Both the position numbers and the translations under genes were made by a program. Positions 24,333 to 35,291 of a DNA stretch of 64,000 bases are shown piece after piece. The stretch is from Acephala macrosclerotiorum (taxonomy: Eukaryota > Ascomycota > Leotiomycetes > Helotiales > Mollisiaceae), in the NCBI GenBank assembly GCA_014904845.1, contig MU119314.1, forward strand, positions 62,001 through 126,000. Direction: 5' to 3'. Each line of letters opens with the position of its first letter. Positions within the stretch are counted from its first letter, which is position 1. The notes under the pieces are model-generated. The model was not told the origin of the DNA and did no database searches. It saw only the letters and a list, made by a program, of their open reading frames with translations.

Positions 24333-24760
24333 ATGAGCGCTAGTGCAGAGAGTCCCGGGCTTTGCAAGATGTGTTCCACATATAGCAAACTCTTTAATTT
24401 TAGAGACTGCCACCATAACAGGTTGTTGTGGTCTTCAGATGGACTTTCACGAACGTACCATTCAAATATCTCCATCTTAATCATGGCAGCAGCGCAAGGT
24501 TGTGCAGTATTTTCACGCCTTTCCGAAAGTCTACCCTCCTCGACCGCACATTAATCCGGCAAATTCGTTCGAATTCAGCACAGCAGCATCAAAATCAAGC
24601 AGGGTCGACACTACGGGACAAGACTCTCATTATTTTGATTTTCTTAAGAGACTTATCTGAAGGCTATGATGATTATTGCGAGAACTATCCTATTTATCGT
24701 ATGCTGAGAGGTATCCAAACATGGTGCGACTACCAGAAGCCTTCTCGCAATAGACACTGA
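24333..24760 (+). pseudogene. Relic resembling the N-terminus of a HET-type protein
   Basis: From the ATG at 24333, SPGLCKMCSTYSK and a later AAAQGCAV resemble the Cys-rich start found before HET domains in fungi. The frame closes soon after, but a neighbouring frame continues with plausible protein (LRDLSEGYDDYCENYPIYR) to 24760, as after a frameshift. No HET domain proper follows. Assignment is tentative: it could be a decayed fragment or chance. Confidence 0.3.
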
Positions 24761-25769
24761 CAATGCTTCATGTTGCAGATGCCATATCAATGGCATAACT
24801 GAACCTTCAACAGCTTCGAACCGTACAATTGCATTTGCCACAGCTTGGCTATCAGCTCGTCAGGCAACTCATCTACAGTACCCTTACCTCTGCCCATAGC
24901 ATCGACGTTACCAACGCAACTAATCGAGATCGTTAGTAAGAGGGTAGCCCTGTGCGATATTGAGAAAGACAAATCAACCCATCTTATATCACCTTGAGCC
25001 ACTGTTGGAGAAGAGCCTCTTTCTTTACCCTTACAACGGGTAACATAGCCTCTCTCAAGCAAGAGATCCCACTTCAGAGGCTTTATAAGACCGTTCAGGA
25101 CGTCATTTTAGTTGTTCAACAACTAGGGTTTTTTTTATCTGTGGATCGATTCTTTATGTTTATATCTTGATCGACATCGAACGAAATACCGCGGAAACTT
25201 AAGGCTGGGATCTCTGTTTTCTGAGGGGATCGTTTACACTAGCGGATCAATGTCTTTTTATTTATTCTGCATTTTTGTCCCCTTGCTTATTCTTTGTCTT
25301 GATCTATGTACCCTTGATCTCCTGGTTCGATTAAGCCATAATTTCCTCGATCTCTAAACTCTCTTTTGTTCTCGGCCCTACTTTCAACCTCTCGCTTTCA
25401 ACCTTCTAATCTATATCCTACCCTGCTTTCTACATTATTTGTACATAACCTATACTCGATAACTCGACAATGTTGTTCGCATACCCAAGGTTCACTGCTA
25501 ACTTGGAGCTGTGTCTGACTCTCCAGCTTGGAAGAGTGCTGTCACCTCGAGGTTCTCTTGCCCTCTTGACTGTAAACAGCCCGGGAAAGTATTTGATGAG
25601 CAATGCGCGGAGAGTTATGAGGCAAGCGTAGATAACTGCAACATATGCTTTGATCCCCGACCAAATTATGACGACTTGCTCCCCTGTGTACAAGTCAGAA
25701 ATCGGGCTGTAGTGTTCTATATGGCGGAATTGATGATTAATCTACATGTTGCGTCAAGCGAAGTGCCGT
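24761..25769. other. Intergenic, nothing recognised
   Basis: About 1 kb between the HET-like relic and the rhodopsin-like remnant. Contains T-rich stretches and short frames only. Confidence 0.45.
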
Positions 25770-26695
25770 TATTGTAATTGAACATAAATCTCAATCGAAT
25801 GATACTTGCGATGCACGCGCTAGAAAATACCATGTTAGGATCTGCTCTACGATATCACGTTCACGGAGGCAGAATCCTAACTTACAAGATCTGAGGGCAA
25901 ACATAAGTATCAGCACAACTTTCTTCTTCCAATCCAAGGTCAAAGTCCTCAGCTCGGAGATGGGGAGAAGTATGAGCACAAAGTCTTCAAACATACCCGC
26001 TCCAGCGCCAGCGAAGCCCAATGCCTGAGAATTGACGCATCTCCCCTTAACATCAGTGTCCCATAACGCACTGATAAGTATACACTCTAAAACAACAACC
26101 ATTAAAACCCCGAGAAAGTGACACATCATCCATACTCTATATATCTTGGCTATCCTGGCAAACCAGTCGCCCGGAATGACGCGTAGATAAAAGCATAGGA
26201 TAGAAGCCTTGGCTAAGCTTATTACAAAAACGTAAAGTATTTGTATATCGTAATAAACCTATTATGGTGAGCGGAGAGTCGGCAGTGAAGATTATCAAGG
26301 CAATATACCTTACGAAGGAGGATAATATTTAACGGCGGAACGTTCCAAATATGCTTCCCGAAGCCTTAACGAGGATCTTAAAAGTATTAACTTAATTCCC
26401 CTTCCCCAGCAATGGAGGTGGAAGTAGATGCATACATAGAATGAAAAGACCGACATGGTAATCAAAAGACCCTAAATTCGGCATGATCAATATAGCTGTT
26501 AAGCCTTTTGCAGATACACCTACAGTTACGATCACCCAATCATCCCACCAGAACTTACGCGCTACTAGATATCTCGAAGCACAACTTAGTGCAACAACAG
26601 AAAGTGTTATCACGGTTAAAATAACGGAGATGCGTGTTATTTCCGCGCCTCTAGATGGCTGTGGTATGCCTTCGCACAACTGTTCTTGAAGGATA
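25770..26695 (-). pseudogene. Fungal rhodopsin-like (Pth11-type domain) membrane protein remnant
   Basis: Read leftward from 26695, exons (26695-26451, 26364-26309, 26258-25886) splice in frame into a multi-span membrane protein with family hallmarks: WWDDWVI, GFGKHIWNVPP, SLAKASILCFYLR and LDWKKKVVLILMFAL. After the next intron (25817-25885), the expected ACIASIIRLRF is present but in the wrong frame, and the remaining membrane spans and tail are missing. The N-terminus is interrupted at 26694-26696 by a transposon-like element, so no native start codon remains. The gene therefore appears broken at both ends. Intact relatives are plasma-membrane proteins with a rhodopsin-like domain, some acting as receptors. 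Confidence 0.65.
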
Positions 26696-27508
26696 AGTCG
26701 GGACCCCTCTATTCCGGCCACCCCCCTATTCCGGCCACCCTTTACACTAAAAATCTCGATTTTAAGGGTATTATATTTCTACAACGCTTTAATATAATTG
26801 AATAAAATTACAAACTAAGGTTCTATATATGATTTCTAATAAAGTTACTAATTTTTTTCTTGATTTCAATCTATTAAAAAATAATTATTAAAGTTTAAAG
26901 TTCAAAATTTTAAGTTTATATGTAAATTATATACAAATTTTCATTTTTTTAATTTTTAAAATAATTTTACCAAAAATTAATAAAATTTTATAACTTTAAA
27001 AATATAAAGTCTTTATATTCGCGCAATTTAAATTTCCAAGTTTTAAAGAGTTTATAATAATAGTTCAATTTTTATTAAAAATATAAAAAAACTCGCTTAA
27101 AAATACTAATAAAATTTTAAGCGATTTTTATAAAAAAAAAAAAAAAAAAAGGTACTATTAATAGAAACTCTTTAAAACTTGGAAATTTAAATTGCGCGAA
27201 TATAAAAACTTTATATTTTTAAAGTTATAAAATTCTATTAATTTTTAAAAAAGTTATTTAAAAATTAAAAAACTGGAAATTTGTATATAATTTTGATATA
27301 TTAAAATAAAAACTTAATTATAAAGCGGAAATTGATTTTAGAATAAAAAAAATTAGTAATTTTTCTTTTTTTATAAAAGTAAATCCAAATTCTTAGTTTT
27401 ATATAATTTCATTAAAGCGTAGTAGAATTATGTGAATTTTAAAAGTCCTTGTTTTGGTGTAAAAAGTGGCCGAAATTAGGGGGTGGCCGGAATTGGGGGG
27501 TGTTGACT
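26696..27508. mobile_element. Non-autonomous foldback/MITE-like element A, TA target site
   Basis: The element is flanked by TA on both sides (26694-26695, 27509-27510) and has long terminal inverted repeats starting AGTCGGGACCCC on the left and, read inward on the other strand, AGTCAACACCCC on the right. Each end holds two copies of TTCCGGCCACCCC or a variant, then TTTACAC. The interior is AT-rich and almost wholly an inverted repeat: 26990-27090 pairs with 27150-27245 around a poly-A centre. There is no transposase frame. It shares end structure with the element at 31621-32395. TA duplication suggests mobilisation by a Tc1/mariner-type transposase. It sits in the N-terminal part of the rhodopsin-like gene. 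Confidence 0.8.
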
Positions 27509-27764
27509 TAATTGATGAACCTGCGTAACTAAAATCAGAAACATGATGGAAATGAGACAGGAGGCAGAAAACGAACGAATTTGTTCTGTAAGGCTGCAAG
27601 AGTTCAGGACACAATTACTGAGCTGCATTTGCAATGTGGTATTGGTACAAATGCATTCGGTAAGATTATGCGAAGGGGAAAGTCAACACTACTCTCAGTC
27701 AGCCCACAGAATATTTCCTTCCAATTTTAGGTCAGGACGACAGCGCAGCTAGGTATTCTTCTCA

Positions 27765-28107
27765 TAGCCTGCGCACGGGAGCCCATGAGGCGGAGTTTTG
27801 ATATTTTCCCCCACTCGTGTTTCCTCCACATGGTTTGAGGATACACTCTTCCTCCACCCACCGTTCTACTATGAGGTTCTATGGGGCCCATGGAGTGCCA
27901 AGACGTACATAAAAGCATAAAATATGCACAAACCGTACAAAAACTATTAAATTATGCAATTGTTACGTATTTAATGCATGAACTATGCATTTTATGCATC
28001 TTTGAGGCCCTACAGAGCTTTGTGGGGGCGGTATATACTAAAATTCCGCCCATGGGGCGGGGGCAAAATGGGGTTTTCTCCCCCATGGTTTTTTCGCGAG
28101 CAGCCTA
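27765..28107. mobile_element. Small element with 8-bp target duplication (hAT-like MITE)
   Basis: The ends are TAGCCTGCGCACGGGAG on the left and, inverted, TAGGCTGCTCGCG on the right, with weaker similarity inward (CCATGRGG, ATTTTSCCCCC). The element is flanked by TCTTCTCA and TCTTCTCT, an 8-bp duplication with one mismatch. The interior has many ATGCAT/GCATAAAATATGC palindromic motifs, as expected of subterminal transposase sites. The 8-bp duplication and TAG ends fit the hAT superfamily. No coding capacity. Confidence 0.6.
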
Positions 28108-28395
28108 TCTTCTCTGTATGGATTGGCCGTCACTAAGGCAACTACTGGAGGAAAAAGGCTGCTTCCAACGTATAGGAGTCTCCAGTGCCCAGTTCAGATT
28201 GAAAAACTTCAACGAATTAAAAAAAGAAGTCTTCTATCTGTCTTCATTGCTTAGGGATCATTTATATCAGGAGTCCCTCGAAATCAACTATGATGGTATT
28301 CCGGACTATGCTACGAAGGTATTACACTTGTATGAAAGAAGAAGTAGGGTGAGGTAGTGTTGTTGATCTCCCCACCTTAAGGTTACCTTGACTTA
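28108..28395. other. Spacer between two small elements
   Basis: Carries an open frame on the plus strand ending at 28357 with a helical, unrecognised product (from a possible ATG at 28118). It may be a gene fragment; no family assigned. Confidence 0.3.
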
Positions 28396-28658
28396 CGAGC
28401 TGGGTTTCACGGGTCTGTGCGCTACAGGGCATTTTTTCCAGCTTTGACGAGTCCTTTTTTGCCTATAAACTTTAAAAACTACGATTATTACTTGTGGAGC
28501 CTGCAACCACCACTAATAAATATCACTCAATATCTCGATTCCATGTTTTATTTTGAATAAATTGTATATGCATCTATTAATACCTTTGTAATTCGAGAAT
28601 TTATTTGCTATCTTCTTCGAAAACACCTTGAGCGCACAGACCCGTGAAACCCGGCTCG
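28396..28658. mobile_element. Small MITE with TTA target duplication
   Basis: A 28-bp terminal inverted repeat (CGAGCTGGGTTTCACGGGTC on the left continuing TGTGCGCT, with one mismatch on the right) bounds 263 bp. TTA flanks both sides (28393-28395, 28659-28661). A 3-bp TTA/TAA duplication is typical of PIF/Harbinger-type elements. The interior is AT-rich without coding capacity. Confidence 0.7.
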
Positions 28659-29155
28659 TTACTCGAGGAGGGCAGGGCTGCGATGGCCGTGTATCTCGAC
28701 CAATGAAAGTATTGGTAGAAGAAGGGAGTAGCCTATATGGGCTAAGTAAAACTGGGAAATTGTTCAAAGTGCTGTGGACAAAAGATCATGGACTTCAACT
28801 CTCCGATGCAGTATACTCAACTTCATAATTCGAAGTTTGTATTCGCTACGCATTCTGGTCAATGTATTGGTTGGCGAGCCTTGCACATGTAGGTGTCATG
28901 CACAAGGTCTTGTGAGAGAAGAGGCTGTACGGCCTCCGAAAATAAACTCATCCTAGGGCATACTCATTATCAGGCACAACGGACCATCCGAGTTCCGACC
29001 TTAATTTATAAGCCCAACCACAATTGCATGTCTCGGCCTTGAGTCGTCCACACACCGAAGTTTGGTCAGCTGCACTGCGGCACGAGTAGCGTCTTTGCAT
29101 ACGGAGCCTGCTCGTCAACCCTAGCCTCGTCATTTCACAAACATTATCAGCCTCT
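28659..29155. other. Intergenic, promoter side of HET gene
   Basis: About 0.5 kb with no supported gene; contains the HET gene promoter. No other structure seen. Confidence 0.45.
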
Positions 29156-31246
29156 ATGGAGGTATACAAATACCGGCCGCTGCGATCTGAGCGAAATGAA
29201 ATCCGCCTTTTGAGATTAATGCCCGCAAGTTTACATTTACGCGGTGAAATCGAAATTAAGATCTTCCACGCAGACGCCACTTCAAGCCCTGATTATGAAG
29301 CCTTATCATATGTCTGGGGACCGTCGGACCTTACCCATGAAGTGTATATTCGCACAACTGTCAACGATGATGTCTCTTTGAGAGGCCTCTTTGGGAGGCT
29401 TTCCTTTCTGGAAACTCGGGGCCAGCATCAAAGGCTTTCGATCACTCGAAATCTCTTCACGGCGTTGTCGTATATGAGACTTCTTGATAAGTCTAGAGTC
29501 CTTTGGATTGACGCCATTTGCATCAACCAAGTTGACGAGGACGAGAAAAGCAGAGAAGTTCGAAAGATAGGTGACATTTATGGCCATGCCCGACGAGTCG
29601 TGGTCTGGCTTGGGGAAGGTCGAGAAGATAGTTCACTTGCGATTACTACGTTAAAAGCTATCGGGGAAAGCATACAGTTTTTTGATGATGGCAGAGCAGA
29701 ATGGGCAGTTAAATCGGGCAGCGAGGCCCATCAATTGGAATCCGAACTGTCCAATCCTCGAGCAGCACGGGCTAAAGTATTGATCTGGATCGCAATCAGA
29801 AATTTCTTCAACGTACCTTGGTTCACCAGACTATGGGTATTTCAGGAGGTAGGGCGTGCCCATGATGCGATATTCGTCGTCGGGAACGAATACATTCAAT
29901 GGCAAGTCCTCCGAGGAGCGTTTAAGTGGATCAGGTACCAGGATCGAAGATCCACGTTACCAACACAAGCGATTCGTATCCTAGATGAAGTTACCACGGA
30001 GAAAGCTCAGCCGATATTCAAACATTTTACGGTTCTTAAGAATTCTGGAGACATTCTCCTTACGGATCTGATAGATTGGACAAAACGGCTGAGGTGTTAC
30101 GACCCACGAGACAGGATATACGCCCTTCTCAGCTTATTCGACCGCTGTGAAGCCGAAAAAATTGTGCCCAATTACAAGAATACTGTGGAACAAGTATACA
30201 CGGAAGTAATACTTAATCATATAGAATTCACAGAAAGGCTTCGCATTTTCGATATCTGCGATTTTGCGAAAGCCGACTCGAAATTGAGACTTCCTTCTTG
30301 GGTCCCAGACCTTTCGGTCCCTAATCCGATAGAATGGAATGGTCACTGGAACGCCGCTGGGCGTTCAGCAAGTGAGTCTCGATACGAGAAAGCGAACGGA
30401 ACCCTTCTTGTTAAAGGCAGACACGTATGTGTCATCAATTATGTCGCAACCCCGATTCCAATATCTTCGTCACTTGCCGATATTCTTGCCATATGCCATG
30501 CGTGGGAACCACCAAGCGACTATGAAACAGGATATATTACTGGAGGCAGCCTTACGGATGCCTTCGTTAGCACACTGTTTCTCAGCTGTTGCTTAGGCTC
30601 TCCGCAGCTTGCAGACAGGCCAGAAATGCTTAGTCTAAACTCCATGAAGGCCGCGTATGCTTCTTTGGTGGTAGAAGACACGATCTCGGCAGAGCATCAG
30701 CTATATGCAGCTAGTCTAGGGAGCATCTTGCCGGGCCGTACATTCTTCACGACAGAGGAAGGCTATATCGGATTGTGCCCTTCATCTGCCCGCCCTGGCG
30801 ATCAAATATGCGTTGCACTCGGCAGCTGGAACCCAATTCTTCTTCGCCCGGTCCCCAAGCGAGAGGGACAGTACTACCAGGTGGGTGGCACATGCTTTGT
30901 ATATGGCCTTATGAACGGGGAAGGAATCCTTGGGCCCTTACCTCCTGATTGGACTTACAGTTGGATGGAGCTGAGAGGACATATAATTCATGTGTTCATG
31001 AATCCAAATCACAAAACGACTCAGTTTGATCCGCGTGGAGGACCGCTTCCGCGAGGATGGAAGCTTTGCTACTATGGACCAGAAAAACACCTCAAATTAG
31101 GCGATGAGATTGGTCCTGATGGGAGTTTTAGAAAACAGCGATTTGAAAATCAATACACGGGAGAAGTAACTCGGTCTGACCCTAGACTGACGTCTGAAAA
31201 TTTGAGGAAAATGGGAATCAAGCTTCAAGACATCATTCTTGTTTAG
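29156..31246 (+). CDS. HET-domain protein with two C-terminal WW-like modules
   Basis: A single uninterrupted frame of 696 residues. The HET domain begins with YEALSYVWG (about 46-54) and continues with LWIDAICINQ and IYGHARRVVVWLG, the standard conserved blocks; the middle holds RCYDPRDRIYALLSL, also typical. HET proteins trigger cell death when incompatible fungal strains fuse, and some act as general self/non-self immune effectors. At the C-terminus, about 593-627 reads LPPDW...MNPNHKTTQFDPR, and about 628-678 reads LPRGW...FENQYTGEVTRSDPR. Both follow the WW-domain pattern with the second Trp changed (Phe, Arg), so Pro-peptide binding may be altered. The gene is intronless, in a transposon-rich stretch. 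Confidence 0.9.
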   Translation: MEVYKYRPLRSERNEIRLLRLMPASLHLRGEIEIKIFHADATSSPDYEALSYVWGPSDLTHEVYIRTTVNDDVSLRGLFGRLSFLETRGQHQRLSITRNLFTALSYMRLLDKSRVLWIDAICINQVDEDEKSREVRKIGDIYGHARRVVVWLGEGREDSSLAITTLKAIGESIQFFDDGRAEWAVKSGSEAHQLESELSNPRAARAKVLIWIAIRNFFNVPWFTRLWVFQEVGRAHDAIFVVGNEYIQWQVLRGAFKWIRYQDRRSTLPTQAIRILDEVTTEKAQPIFKHFTVLKNSGDILLTDLIDWTKRLRCYDPRDRIYALLSLFDRCEAEKIVPNYKNTVEQVYTEVILNHIEFTERLRIFDICDFAKADSKLRLPSWVPDLSVPNPIEWNGHWNAAGRSASESRYEKANGTLLVKGRHVCVINYVATPIPISSSLADILAICHAWEPPSDYETGYITGGSLTDAFVSTLFLSCCLGSPQLADRPEMLSLNSMKAAYASLVVEDTISAEHQLYAASLGSILPGRTFFTTEEGYIGLCPSSARPGDQICVALGSWNPILLRPVPKREGQYYQVGGTCFVYGLMNGEGILGPLPPDWTYSWMELRGHIIHVFMNPNHKTTQFDPRGGPLPRGWKLCYYGPEKHLKLGDEIGPDGSFRKQRFENQYTGEVTRSDPRLTSENLRKMGIKLQDIILV

Positions 31247-31618
31247 AGCATACCTTTGTCAGAGGAGGAAGATGGTGAACGTAGCAGTCAAAATGAGTGC
31301 GATTTGCTTTTACCACACGCCCAACAAGTTAAGATCAAAAATCATTAGTTTGAACTTTACCGAGAACTCAGATATGAATACATGATCGATGAATGCTTGC
31401 CTCTAGATAATCTCCAAATGTGCAATAAGATCGACAGCGCGACACGAAAACCCAATGGCAAGTTATGCAACTAAACTATGCTAACGCGGATCTTTGAAAT
31501 TTCGGAAGTAGAGAACCTCGTCCAGTCTCCGATGGGATTCCCAGGGTGCTTGATTCTATAAATGCAATCTCAATGTCCCTGGCTCGATGGCGCTTTGGCG
31601 AGTCGCTCCTTCAAGTGA
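31247..31618. other. 3' flank of HET gene
   Basis: About 370 bp to the TA flanking the next element; no gene seen. Confidence 0.45.
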
Positions 31619-31620
31619 TA

Positions 31621-32395
31621 AGGCGAAACCCCTTACCTTGGGCCACCCCCTGCTTTGGGCCACCTTTTACACCAAAAACACCGATTTTTAACCTCTATTA
31701 TCTCTATGAATAATTATTAAAAATACGTCAAATTAAAAAATTAAATTTTTTATATAAAAACTAAAAAATTTACTAATTTTTTTTTAAATTTAAATTACGT
31801 AATATTTTTTAATTAAACTTGGAAAAAAATGCATATTAATTTTACACTTTTTTAAACTTTAATAACTTTTTATAATATCCGCTAATAAAAGATTTTTTTA
31901 ATAAAACTTTTAATTTATCAAATAAAGATTCGAATTAGAAAGTTTTATAAAAAGTTACTAATTAGTTTGGTTTTTATTAAATTTTAAAAAATTCTCATAT
32001 AAAATTTTTATATGAAAGTTTTTATTATTATTAATAAAAACTTTTAAATATTGCGCGGCTAATAGTGCATTAATATAAAGAATACAAATATAAATTTTTA
32101 TTATAATATAATAATAATTACAAAAGTTATTTAAAAAAATTTAAAAATTTAAAAATGTATATAAATTATATAGAACTTTTTTTTTCGAGTTTCGAGATTT
32201 AATTAAAAAATTTAAAAGGTTTTAAATAAAAAAAGCGAAATTTTACGATCATGTCTTAAGCTTAAAATATATTATTTATTAAATAGTTTTTAGTTTTATT
32301 AATTATTCGTGGAAATAATAAAGGTTCTAAATCGGTGTTTTTGGTGTAAAAGGTGGCCCAAAGCAGGGGGTGGCCCAAGGTAAGGGGTTTCGCCT
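31621..32395. mobile_element. Non-autonomous MITE-like element B, TA target site
   Basis: Terminal inverted repeats of about 85 bp, identical over the outer 65 or so, begin AGGCGAAACCCCTTACCTTG. TA flanks both ends (31619-31620, 32396-32397). Each end has two copies of TTGGGCCACC, then TTTTACACCAAAAACACCG. This layout parallels element A at 26696-27508, so both belong to one family, this one being younger because its ends match far better. The interior of about 600 bp is AT-rich with no transposase. Confidence 0.88.
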
Positions 32396-32397
32396 TA

Positions 32398-33059
32398 TTG
32401 CGAATTGTACAGCGTTGCCGTCGATCATGTCAATTTGTCCTACTTGAGCGACATCCCAGTCAGGCATATGCAGGCCGAGAAATACCCGCGTTGGGAAGCC
32501 ATTGAATGATTTTATCAGATCACCTTTGACAGAATGATTAGCACTTAGACTAGAGAAATGCAAGTCTCGGCAGAGGAAGAGATTGGCCCAGAAAGTTCAG
32601 TAGTTCAGAATTAGTGAGCACAAAGAGCTTGGCTAGACGAAGACGACTGTCAATGATTCAATACCACGCAGAGTCAGAACATACAATTACGCTCATCAGT
32701 AAAACAATGAACGTGCAGTTAGACAAAGAGCAGAAGTGCAGATCTAATGTAACATTTTCCTTGACCGCCATGCGTTTTGCTCGGAGTTCCAAATAGCCTC
32801 TAACATTCCGCAGGCTAGGAATTACTCAGCGCAGGAACGGAACACCTTCAAGAATTTATTGTTCGCGGGAGTATCCTGTTCTGAAGGAGGCTAACATGGA
32901 ATGCGAAGTTACGCCCCTCGACCAATCACTTAATGTACCGCAGGATAAAAGCACTAATAAATGATAGCACGAGCAGATCAAAACGCACGGAAACACAACG
33001 AGGGAACAATATTAGAGGTAGCAAGATCTAGTGTTTGTACATACTAGGTAACAAGTCTA
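32398..33059. other. Intergenic, boundary of accessory and core gene regions
   Basis: About 0.66 kb from element B to the UBX gene stop; no supported frame. Includes the UBX 3' UTR. Confidence 0.45.
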
Positions 33060-34644
33060 TCACACCTCGTCTTCGTCCTCATCATCGTCCTTAATAGGCT
33101 CGACAATAAGGTTCCCGCTCCTGCCAACTCTTTCGCCAATTGTACCACCATCTCCAATTTCATACACGACTCTAGGCAGCGTCTGCACAAGCCTAAAATC
33201 AAACTTGTGCCTGTAGTCCGTCGGCTCGTCCACCTCTGCACTTGATGCATCTGCCAAAAGGTCGTAACAATCGACAAAAGCGTACAACTCTTCGATCCCA
33301 TCATCTCCTTTGAAATTCCGGGTAATTCGAGCAGCGTATGGCATCTTCAGAGCTATGCGGACGATATTCTTGGATCCTGCTTCTGGCTCTGGATCAATTC
33401 GAGATGCTCGCCATTTCCGCCACTGGAGCTTCTTCGCCGCTAATCTTGTAGCTGCTTCCTCTTCTTCCTTCTTTCTCCGCTCTTCTTCAGCTGCTGCAGC
33501 TTCGGCCTCGCGTTTCTGTCGCGTTCGTTCACGATCTGCTGCCAGTGATCGTTCATATGCCGAATCTTGCTCCTGTCTCAAGTTCCTCTCGAAGTTCTGT
33601 GCTGATCGAGCTGCTCGGGCAGTGGATAGTGTGTCTTCGTGGCTGGATATCGCGGTTCGTACTTTCGCTAGATACGTAGATGCGTCCATCGGCCCTGTGA
33701 CTCGCGCAATGACAGACATCGATGTACTGCCTTGTGCCGGTGTATGCGCTACGACGGCCGTGAATGGGAATTTGTTGCACGCCAACGCCGTGGAGACTTG
33801 ATAAGCTTCGGAATCCCGCACATCGCCTGTCCATAGTATTATGTTCTTCGTGGGATCGTTGATAAAGGTCTGGACTTCGGGAGCGAGGAGGGTCTCGCGG
33901 ATGAAGGAGGAGGTGTCGTCGTGTTCGGGAGATAGGAGAAGGATAATGAGGAATTTCAAGTCTCTTTTTGCGAGGTCCAAAGCCTGAGCATAACCTCCTT
34001 CATAGAATGGTAAGTTATTGCTCCCATATTCTTCCTCAAACTCCCTCTTTAGTCTCGCCGCTGAGTCTGTTGGCTTCAATGGCCGCCTTCCACCAGTATT
34101 TGCTCTCCGGGCAGTTCTATTTGATGTTCCAGGACGCAATGCTCGAGGCAAGAATGGGAATAGGAAGGAGAAGAGCCCGAGGGATGTTGAGAGCAATCTA
34201 TAGAGGAGGTTGAAAGGCGTGAAGAGAATGGCTAGGAGGAGTGGGGGTCTTCGAACAATGTCTTGGTCGGGCTGAGGCACGATTCGAGGGGCCGCGTCTG
34301 GTTGTCTTTGATGTCGAGAGGATCGAGCAGTGCCGTTGAGGAGACTTTGCTGCAGATTTTCTTGTATATTAGTTCGTGGCGGAGGCACATTCTGTGCTGC
34401 CAATGCTTCTGCCACCGGATCTGGACCTTCGCCGTCAAAGAATTTGGCAATCGCTATCTAGTGAATGATTAACAGGGTCATAGGACTGATATGATACTTC
34501 CCTGCGTACCTGCACATTCCATTGTGAACGTTGGAGTAGCGGTATAGCCTCTTGTACGTTCTGGTCTGTGACGGATGTATATTGTTGCAAGGCTAGCTGT
34601 TGGGCCACGGAGAGCTCGCTGAGGTCGGTCTCTGGAGTCGCCAT
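33060..34644 (-). CDS. UBX-domain protein of FAF2/Ubx2 type
   Basis: Two exons (34644-34510, 34457-33060) give 510 residues. In order: a UBA-like N-terminus (1-50), a hydrophobic hairpin (about 105-135, with LLAILFTPFNLLYRLL), a UAS thioredoxin-like domain (about 165-310), a Glu/Lys/Ala-rich coiled coil (about 315-375), and a UBX domain (about 385-495) ending in an acidic tail. This is the layout of FAF2/UBXD8 and yeast Ubx2, which anchor the Cdc48/p97 ATPase to the ER or lipid droplets for ERAD. Start chosen at the first ATG with conserved MATPETDLSELS. Divergent to PAN3 across 0.65 kb. Confidence 0.92.
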
Positions 34645-35291
34645 CGTGAGGAAGAAAATCAAAAGGGTGTATACATCGGAAGAAGTGTGTGCGAAAGCTC
34701 TTGCAGGGAGGTTGAGGTGTTGAGAAGCGAGTTTCGGAGTTTCGAATGGAGTGAGGAAAAAGAGGGAGCGGTAGCCTCACGAGGTCATAGACAGCCAGCT
34801 GGCCTCGAATACAGGGCTCCTGCGCTAGGAAGCTCAGCCTTTTGAGGCTGAACTGTGGCTGACACCTACGCTAGACGGCTCCACAATTGATGGCCCCGCG
34901 TATTTCCACTTCACGTCTATCCAGACCTTGCGCCGGGATCTCTTCTCTTCTTCACAATGTCCTGGTGAATTGTATCTTTGTTTTTGCACGCTGTTGGGGA
35001 GTTGAAATCAGTCCCTCGATGGGGAATCTTTCTTTCTGCCAGCAGTGATATTTGGGCAATGTCCGCCAAATCAGCGTAAGCTCTTCCCAGCCTTGGTCGC
35101 GCTTTTATAGTCCCCGTTGCAATTACTCTGTGGTTGGGTCTGCTACGTGTTCGTAACGGTCGCAGACCCTTTCCATGAATTCCTGTGCGATATCCATCTT
35201 GCTAACTTGTTTTGCTGTGCAGGCTCTGCAGTGTTACTTCGGGGTGTGGTAGATAAGGCGAACGAAAGATTCGAAGACCAGATTCAACGAG
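34645..35291. promoter_or_regulatory. Divergent promoter region of the UBX gene and PAN3
   Basis: These 647 bp separate the two start codons. No specific regulatory motif can be assigned confidently. A short frame at 35059 has a possible donor site but no supported continuation. Confidence 0.5.

Noticed and set aside
27128..27150. Poly-A run as a retroelement tail
   Set aside because: It is the centre of the inverted repeat of element A, with no retroelement sequence.
33310..33801. Plus-strand frame across the UBX gene
   Set aside because: Shadow of the coiled-coil coding region; the minus-strand protein has clear UAS and UBX domains.
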